A DNA stretch of 64,000 nucleotides from assembly GCA_905221605.1 (NCBI GenBank), contig CAJNDS010002490.1, positions 327,001 to 391,000 on the forward strand, written 5' to 3'. Position numbers and translations under genes: made by a program. The stretch is from Symbiodinium natans. Its lineage: Eukaryota; Sar; Dinophyceae; Suessiales; Symbiodiniaceae. Position 1 is the first letter of the stretch, and each line of letters starts with the position of its first letter. Of this stretch, positions 23,801-32,800 are shown one piece after another. Under the pieces are notes generated by a model that had not been told where the DNA came from, ran no database searches, and was given only the letters and a program-made list of their open reading frames with translations.

Positions 23801-26800
23801 GCCCCCAATTTGGGGCCCGCATAACCCTACTCATAGCTGAGGGGGGGCCCCTACTTGTAAGCCGGTCTCTTCTTGGTAGCCCAGCAACCTTACAAAAATA
23901 AGGGTGGGCTCCTTTGGAAAGGAACCTTGAACCAAAAAAAAGGGAAAAAAGGGTGCCGCTGGGCCTCCCAAGGCTTGAGAAACGGGGACGATTCAAGGCT
24001 CCCAGGCAGAAGCGTTTGGGGCCCCGAGTTGCTGGCGCGTTCTCTGATCCCTAGAACCTCAAGGATTGGGGTTTATAACGGTTTAGGGTTTAGGGTTTAG
24101 GGTTTGGGGTTTGGGGTTTGGGGTTTGGGGTTTGGGGTTTGGGGTTTGGGGTTTGGGGTTTGGGGTTTGGGGTTTTGGTCCGCTGCCTTCTGGACACCGC
24201 CCTCGTCCACGCCTGCCGAACTACTGAGCAAGGAAGGGCCAAGGGCTTTTTCCTCAGGCCCCCAAGAAGCCCTACCTCAAGGTTCAGGTGTAGCAGAAGT
24301 ACAGTGACAAGTATAGGGCCACCTAACTGTTTTTAACACATATCATCATAGCCGTACAAGCGTACATGTAAGAGACCTTCCCCATTCCCCAGAGTGTTTA
24401 GAAAGGCATGTGCAGACATTGCCCTCTATGCCACTTGATTGAGTTCCTTTTGCAACTAAGGGTTCCGCTCGGCACGAGCATGACATAGCAACCAAACCCG
24501 CCACCCCAGACCCTGCACCTGACCTCCCCTCAGCGTACCCCCAAAGCGCGCACACGCCCACAACCCCAAGACGAACCAAAAGACTAAACAACAAAAAAAA
24601 ACAACTACCCACAAAACAGCCCACGCACCCCCCTTGCCCCGGACAGGCTCAAAGAAGAGACAACGCCCTCTGAACCCCGTAAACCCTATAAACCCTAAAC
24701 CCTAAACCCTAAGTTCAGAGGCCTTCCTCACCGTCGAAAACGACCTTCAGCGGCTTCTTCAGCTGACTCTGGCCTGAGGCCCGAAGGGGGTTTAGGGTTT
24801 GGGGGGGTTTAGGGTTTAGGGTTTAGGGTTTAGGGTTTAGGGTTTAGCGTTCGTAGCCTAAACCCTACAAACTTGTGTAAACGCCGCTAGTAAGAGTTTT
24901 GTACGCCCAAACCCTTGAGGCTCACGTGCGCCATCGTCGCACCAAACGTCGGGGAGCTCGAGCGCGCTTTATTCTGCGCCCTAAACCCTGAACCCTGAAC
25001 CCTAACCCCTTACCCCCCGCATTGGCATCCACCATTTGGAGAAGCTGTCGCCGCTGTCGCCGGCCAGAACCAGTGTTGGTTGGGATGTTGCCCTTATACT
25101 AACAGGATTTCGGGTATAGGGTTTATGGTTCAGTCCTTAACACGGATCATGATAGGGGGTACTGCAATCCCCATTAAGGACTGCTCGCATAAGGGGCAAC
25201 ATCCGCCCGTAAATCCTAGAAGCCCTGCAAAACCCTACAATGACAAAAAGCAAGAAAGCCGACAAGCCCTCTCCTAAAAGCCCTGCAAGCCCTAGAAACC
25301 CCCAGAAGCCCGAGAAACCCTATGGGGGGCTTGGGGTTTAGGGTTTAGGGTTTAGGGTTCGGGAGGAAGCCCTGGCAGCCTAAGAAACCCCAGAAACCTG
25401 AGAACCAATCACTGAACTGTAAACCCTACATGAAGTCCAAACCCCTCCGAAGCCCGGAGAAGTCCCGCTAATTTGATCGATCCCCAAAGTCTGACACGTT
25501 AGCACAGGCACCCTAAACCTTAAACCCTAAACCCTAAACCCAAAACCCTAAACCCAAAACCCTAAACCCTAGACCCTAAACCCTAAATCATCACATGTTG
25601 CTGGGAACCCTTTTAGGCCAACATCTGAGGCTCCGAAGTCCTCTGCTGTTGGCAGCCCAGCAACCATCCCTTTTTTGGGGCGTGGCTCACATAGGGGCCT
25701 GAGTAGTTAGAACAGTTTTTTTTTTTTTTTTTTTTTGGGGGGGGGGTCATCACAGTGTATTTATAAAGGGACCGGAAAGGAATACTACTAGAAATTCTTC
25801 CCCACGATGTCTTTATAAGGGGATCAAACGACCAAACGAAGGGTAAAGGGTGACCCTGGGCTACCAAGTGCCCTAAGCCCTAAACCCTAAACCCTAAGCC
25901 CTAAACCCTAAACCCTGAACCCTGAACCCTAAACCCTAAACCCTAAACCCTAAACTGCTCTTGACTCCAAAGGGGCCAAACATTGCCAGCTGCTGCAGCG
26001 CATCCTCGACGATGGCGGTACGGCGCACCTCCGGGTCAAGATTCTAAAAGGGTTAAGGGTTTAGGGTTAAGGGTTTAGGGTTAGGGTTTAGGGTTTAGGG
26101 TTTAGGGTTTAGGGTTTAGGGTTTAGGGTTTAGGGTTTAGGGTTTAGGGTTTAGGGTTTAGGGTTTAGGGTTTAGGGTTTAGGGTTTAGGGTTACATGTC
26201 GGGGGCCCCCCTACTTTTCAAAGTAGGCGTATAAGGGCCCGAATTTGAGTTATAAGGCTTGCTGTTGAAGCTGGAGATCCCTCAGCTGAAGTTAGCCTAG
26301 CAATGGGGGCCCCTACTTGTAGGCTTGAGGAGCTAGGGTTTAGGGCTTAGGGTTTAGGGCTTAGGGCTTAGGATCATGGGTTGGTTCCTACACCACAAAC
26401 CCTCCAACCAAAAAAGGGAACACCAGGGTTTAGGGTTCAAGGTTCAAGGCGCCCTAGACCATAACCCTAAACCCTAAACCCTGAATCCTAAACCCTAAAC
26501 CCTATGGACCCTAACCCTAAACCCTTAACCCTAAAACCCTTAACCCTAAAGGATCCACAGCAGGGACCCTGAAGTGCGCAATGAGGGTTATGAAGCTTCG
26601 GCGTGCAGACCCCACATGTCGACGAACTTGTGTTGGGAGAAGTTACCGGCTCCGGGTTTAGGGTTTAGGGTTCAGGGCCCAGGGTTTAGGGTTCAGGTTT
26701 AGGGTTTAGGGTATAGGTTTCAGGGTCTAGGGTTTAGGTTCAGGTTTTAATTTTAGTTCAGTTCAGGGTTCAGGATTTAGGGTTCCGCTGCAGATGATTA

Positions 26801-29800
26801 CTAGCTGCTACCAAAAAGGGGGGGGGGGGGGGGGGGGCGGGCGGGGCGTTAATTCCCAAGAAGGTTGGAAGTTACACACTCTGCAGCGGAGCAGGGACCT
26901 ACCATGACAGCCTAAAGCCAGGCTTCGGGTTTAGGGTTTCGGGTTTAGGGTTTAGGGTGTAGAGTTTAGGGTTTAGGGTTAGGGTTTCACCCGGGTTTTA
27001 GGGCTGAGGGTGCTTTCATGGCGCATGAAATTGAGGCTTCCAGACGCTCTGAGCGCTAGGAGCGCTGTCCCACCCCCCAAAACTATCAACCTTTTGAACC
27101 GAAAAGAACCTCAACCCTAAACCCTGAACCCCAAACCTTTAAAACCTTTTAACCTTTAAACCTTTAAATCTTAAAAACCTTTTAACCTTTAAAACCGTTT
27201 AACCTTTAACTCCTTTGAACCTTGAAACCCTAAACCCGACCCACCGATGGAGCCTTCAGAACCAGCCATGGATTCTGATGCAGCTGCCCGCGCAGCATCA
27301 CCTGGACGCATTGAAGCTTCAGGGCTTCGAAACCCGAAAGCCCCAGTGCAGTTATGGCTTAGGGTTTAGGGTTTAGGGTTTAGGGTTTAGGGTTTAGGGT
27401 TTAGGATGTTTTGCTTGCTGCGTATGCGACGGTCCGAGAACCGTGTGTCGTGCATGAGCGGTGGGGGTGGGTGGAGGCAAGGAAGGTAGCACACATGCCA
27501 CTTCTCAACAAACATACAGTACAAAACGCGAAGCTATGTACCTCGTTTGATACTAGGCTCACTAGACTATACTGTACTATACTGTGCTGCACTAACCCAC
27601 TAACCCCTAATCCCTAAACCCTAAGCCCGAAAAAACCCAAAGCTGAACCATTAACGTCATCTCAGGGGTCGTGGGTTTGGCGGGTTGGGGTGCAAGGTCT
27701 GAAAGCTGAGTGGCAAGGGCGAGTCCAGGTTCTGCAGGAGTTTGGTTTAGGGTTTAGGGTTTAGGGTTTAGGGTTTAGGGTTTAGGGTTCAGGGTTTAGG
27801 GTTTAGGGTTTAGGGTTTAGGGTTTAGGGTTTAGGGTTTAGGGTTTAGGGCTTAGGGCTTCGGGCTTCGGGCTTCGGGTTCAGGGTTCAGGGTTCAGGGT
27901 TCAGGGTTTAGGGTTTAGCATTTATGCCAAAATTTACGCTCGGGCTGAGGGCCCAAAATCCGGTACCTCAGCTCCAATCGCTGTCGATTCCACGGGTGCT
28001 TTTCCATTGTTGCGCAGTCTCCTAAACCCTAAACTAAACCCTACTAGACCCTAAACCCTGAAACTCGCAAGACATGTCCCAGTCTTGCTCTTGGAAAAGC
28101 TGAGTGAAGACTAACTTACAAGGCCTGGCGTCTTTCAGGATGACTTCGTGGTGAGGGCTTAGGGCCCTATAGGGTGTAGCTTTGAGGCTCTAGGGCTTGG
28201 GGTTTAGGGGTTAGGGCGGTTAGGGTTGGGGTGTAGTAAGGTTTAGGCTTTAAGGCTAGGATTGAAACCCTAAAGGTTTAACCCCTAAGGCTTTTCGGGA
28301 AGCATCTCTGGGCTTGCGGCTGAGAGGGCCATCGCGTTGCGTACCTGCAATATGACTTATGGTTTAGGAGGGTACCCTTCGATGGGGACCCCTTCTATAC
28401 TCTATACCCCTTATACAACTCAAGGGCCCAGACTTCAGAACCCTTTAGAACAGAGGGTAAGAGGGGCCATAATAAGGGACCATGTACCTACCCTGAAGTC
28501 CCTAAACCCTAAACCCTAAACCCTCAACCCTAAACCCTAAACCCTAAAGGATCCCCAAAGGGCCCACAATTTAGATCATTGCAAGGATTAGACAACCTCC
28601 TGTGAGCCCCCGGAGTCACTCTAAAGGACGTGCTTTATACCCCAGTTATCTTGGTAGCCCAGGAACGACCTTAAAATGAGGGTAACATTTTTGGCGGTTG
28701 GATGCTTGAAAAAAAGAAACCAGATCCTACCCTAAAGCCCAAAATCCCTGAACCCTGACTTTCAGCTCCGCATATACATCTACTGGTTCTTGGATGAAGG
28801 CGTTCGGTACCTTACATCCCCCTACACAAGCCCTTTCAGAGTGTGGATAGGGTATCTGATATTCCGAACTCTCCACTAAGAGCCACTAACCCTGAACCCT
28901 GAACCCTGAACCCTGAACCCTGAACCCTAAACCCTAAACCCTAAACCCTAAACCCTAAACCCTAAACCCTAACCGCAGAAGCCTAAAGCACTCCGCACCT
29001 CCAGGATCCCGGCAGCTTACCAAGCCAACCCATCAACCAAGGCGCTCTGCAACGTTTAGGGTTTAGGGTTTAGGGTTTAGGGTTTAGGGTTTAGGGTTTC
29101 GGATTTAGGGTTTGCTGGGTTTGAGGGTTTGGGGTTTCATTGGGGTTTAGGGTTTAGGGCGTGGGGCTCGGGGCGAAGACATGAAGACACAGCGACCTCC
29201 CTGCCAAGAAACTGCAAAGCCCCTACTTTTGGAGCAAACCTTGGACAAAGAGTATATACTTCTGAGATACCAAGTAGCTATATATAGGAACCCAGAACCA
29301 AAAAAGAGTATTACAGTACAGTACTCCAAAACCTAGAAACCCCAATGCATCAGCGGCTGGGGTGAATTCTCAGAATGCCGGGTTGAAAGCCAGGCCATGC
29401 TTAGGGAGCCACTCAGGAAAAGATCCCTATGCCCGAAACCCTAAACCCGAAACCCTAAACTCCCTAAACCCTAAACTCCCTAAACCCTAAACCCTAAACC
29501 CTATACCCTAAACCCTACGAGAAAAATTAGGAAAGACGCCTCCTCACGTTGGAGGAGCAGGGACTCGATGCTCAGCATCCGCACCTCTGCTGGGGAATTC
29601 TTGGGGGGTAGCTGCCGGAAGGGACTGACACGGTTTAGGGTTTATAGGGTTTAGGGTTTAGGGTTTAGGGTTTAGGGCTTAGGGCTTAGGGCTTAGGGCT
29701 TAGGGCTTAGGGTTTAGGGTTTAGGGTTTAGGGTTTAGGGTTTAGGGCTTGGGGTTTAGGGTTTAGGGTTTAGGGCTTCGACCTCAATAGATTGAGAGTT

Positions 29801-32800
29801 CAGAAGTTCAGAATTTTGCAAGTAGGGATAATTCTGTACGGTTGCAGGGCAAGCCGAAACCCCAAACCCTCCGACCCGTACACCCTGCAGGGCTTAGGGT
29901 TTAGGGTTTAGGGTTTAGGGTTCAGGGTTCAGGGTTCAGGGTTTAGGGTTTAGGGTTTAGGGTTTAGGGTTTAGGGTTTAGGGTTTAGGGTTTAGGGTTT
30001 AGGGCTTAGGGCTTGGGGTTTCAGGTTTAGGGTTTAGGGCCAAGTGTAGGGTTTAGGGTTTAGGGTCCGCAGTATGGGCTGGAGAGGTTAGGGTTGAGGG
30101 TGTAGGATTCGGGCTCTTCTGTCTCCACTAACTTGATGAGCCTACCTTGAACTCCAGCCCCTCTGACAGCCATAAACCCTGTAAACTCGATAAAGTTGTG
30201 CCCTGTAACCTCTATATCCATATATATATATATATATATATACCCTACTTGGTCGCCCAGTAGCCACATTATGATAAGGGCACCCTTTTTTTGAGTCGGT
30301 TACTTTTGTAAAGGAACCTTGAAGCAACAAAAGGGAACGTTTATAAGGGACACTTGAACCAACAAAAAGGGAAAAGGGTACCACTCTGCTAGCAAGTTTA
30401 AGCCACGAATGGCTGCCGTGGTTTCGACTGTATCGGCTCGGGGCCTGAGGCCAATGTGCCGGGTTTAGGGTTTAACAGGGTTTTTTAGGGTTTAATAGGG
30501 TTTAATAGGGTTTAGTAGGGTTTAATGGGGTTTAATACGGTTTAATAGGGTTTAACAGGGTTTAGGGCTTAGGGTTTAGGGTTTAGGGTGCGCCTTGGAG
30601 ACTGGCGTCAGGATGAAGGGAAACTCCACGATTCCGAAATCGTTCCGCCTCCCGTCCTGCTGAAAGTGCGGGCGCTTGGTCTAGGCTTTGGGGGCTCAAG
30701 GTTCAGAGGTTTAGGGGTTTTTGGGCTTCAGATACAGGCTTAGGGGGATGTAGGATGGCTTGGGGTGTAGGAACTAGAGTTGGGATGGCTATAGGGTTCA
30801 GGATGCATTAAACTGGTGTCTATAGAACCCCTCGGAACATGTTCGTTCAGGGTTCGGGGCTAAACCCTAAACCTAAACCGCAACATCACCTGGAAGCCTA
30901 CATAAACCTTAAAAGTGCCTCTATGGTACCATAAGAGCCCCGACGGAAGATCCGGACTGTTTCTCTCAGTGCTGCGCCACTTCAAGTTGCCCGGCAGGCG
31001 TGCTAGACGCAGACAGCCCGGGCGCCCAGTCTCCGCGGTTGGCAAGTACGCGGAGTTGCTTGTCGTAGAGCAGCAGCGTAGCTGCGGCTTTCAAGCACAC
31101 ACAAAGCCACGGCAGTCAGTTTCGCGGCCAAGTTCACCAGGCTGGTCGTGTCCGGATGTGCGTCACTGCTGCCCATGCCGTTGTAGACTTTCAGGATTAG
31201 CTTGCTTGTCTGGGCATGCATGTCGTGCAGTGAAGGCGGCTCGGGTCATCTAAACACCCTCGGCCGACAACTCGGCCCTTAGTAACTAGGATGGCCCTTA
31301 ATTAAAACCCTCTGAAATTGGGATGTTCCCCCCTATAGGGATTAAGAGGGGCCCCTACTTACTATTTTGTTCGATTAAGGACTGCTAGTGTTCCTGAATA
31401 TGATCCTCTTAAACCCACTAAGGGAAAACATCAGATGTCCCAAGAAGGGCCTGCCGAGGCAACCATACAGCATGACAAGGCCTAAAGGCCCAAAGGCCCT
31501 ACCCTAAACCCTAAACCCTAATGTTGAACCCTCTTTAGTGTGGGCCCCCCCCCCCCCCCCCCGAACAGTCGAGGCCCTTGTTTAGATGCTCCCGGGAGTT
31601 TATATGATTCTTTTTGGGGGGAGTTTAGATAAGCTTAAACGGGGCAGCCATGCCCGGCAAACTTTTTAAAGGCGCGCCACGTGGAATTTTCTTACGGCGC
31701 CCGGACGATTTGCCTTTAAAGAGGGAGCCCGGAACTAAAAAGAGTGCCCTTTTTGGTTTAAAGGGGCTTAGAAGGGACCCTAAACACTAAACCTTTAAAC
31801 AAAAGGGGAATAAGGGCCTACTCTGTGTCCTAGGCCCTCGAAATCTGAAATCATCACCCTAAACCCCCTAAACCCCTATATAAACCCCCTAAACCCCTAA
31901 ACCCCCTAAACACCCCACGGCGCGGGGGGGCGCCTCGACCGAGGCAAATTTCTGCCCGCGGTACTGCATCTCGAGGACCTCCAGGTCTCTTTTAGAACCC
32001 TAAACCCTAAACCCTAAACCCCAAACCCTAAACCCTAAACCCCTGAACCCCAAAACCCCCAAACCCTAAACCCTAAACCCGAAACCCCTAAACTCTAAAT
32101 CGAAGTCCCCCCCTCCCACCTTCCCCATAGCAAGATTGAAGGTTGGCTCGGGCGTGATTGTGGGGTTGGGGGGGTCGTTTCATGAGGGAGTCTCGATCTG
32201 GGGTTGATCTGAATTCTGCCTCTTGTCTGCCCTAAACCCTAAACCCTAAAACCTAAACCCTATATCGTCCAAGGTACCAAGCGGTGCTCTAAGCCTGATG
32301 GCTTAGGGTGCCGAAAAGGGACCAAAGCTTAGATCAACATCCGCCTTGAAAAGAATAGGGTTTAATGTACCTCATATATAGATATACATATATATATATA
32401 AGAAGAAATACATATGAACAAGTCGCACTTACCAAGGACCTTTAAGTAGGGCTAAGGGGCTTAGGGCTCAGGGCTTTTGATTTCGGGTCTCTTGCCGGCA
32501 ACCCGGAAATTCTGGACCCTAAACCCTAAACCCTAAACCCTAAACCCTAAACCCTTATCACAAGAAATTTTCAGGTTGCGGAAGAAGGGCCTACAGCCAC
32601 CCGACAGGTCATGCCTGGCCACTTACAGGATTAATACATCACTGCAAAGGCTTACAGTAAAACTCCAAAAACTTGGAACATCTTGAACCCAAAGGGAGTC
32701 CCACCTCTAATCATCCTGAAACCATGTTCCAACATTCTGGAGGAACCTAAACCCTAAACCCTAAACCCTACACCCTAAACCCTAAGTTTACTGTAGGCTT

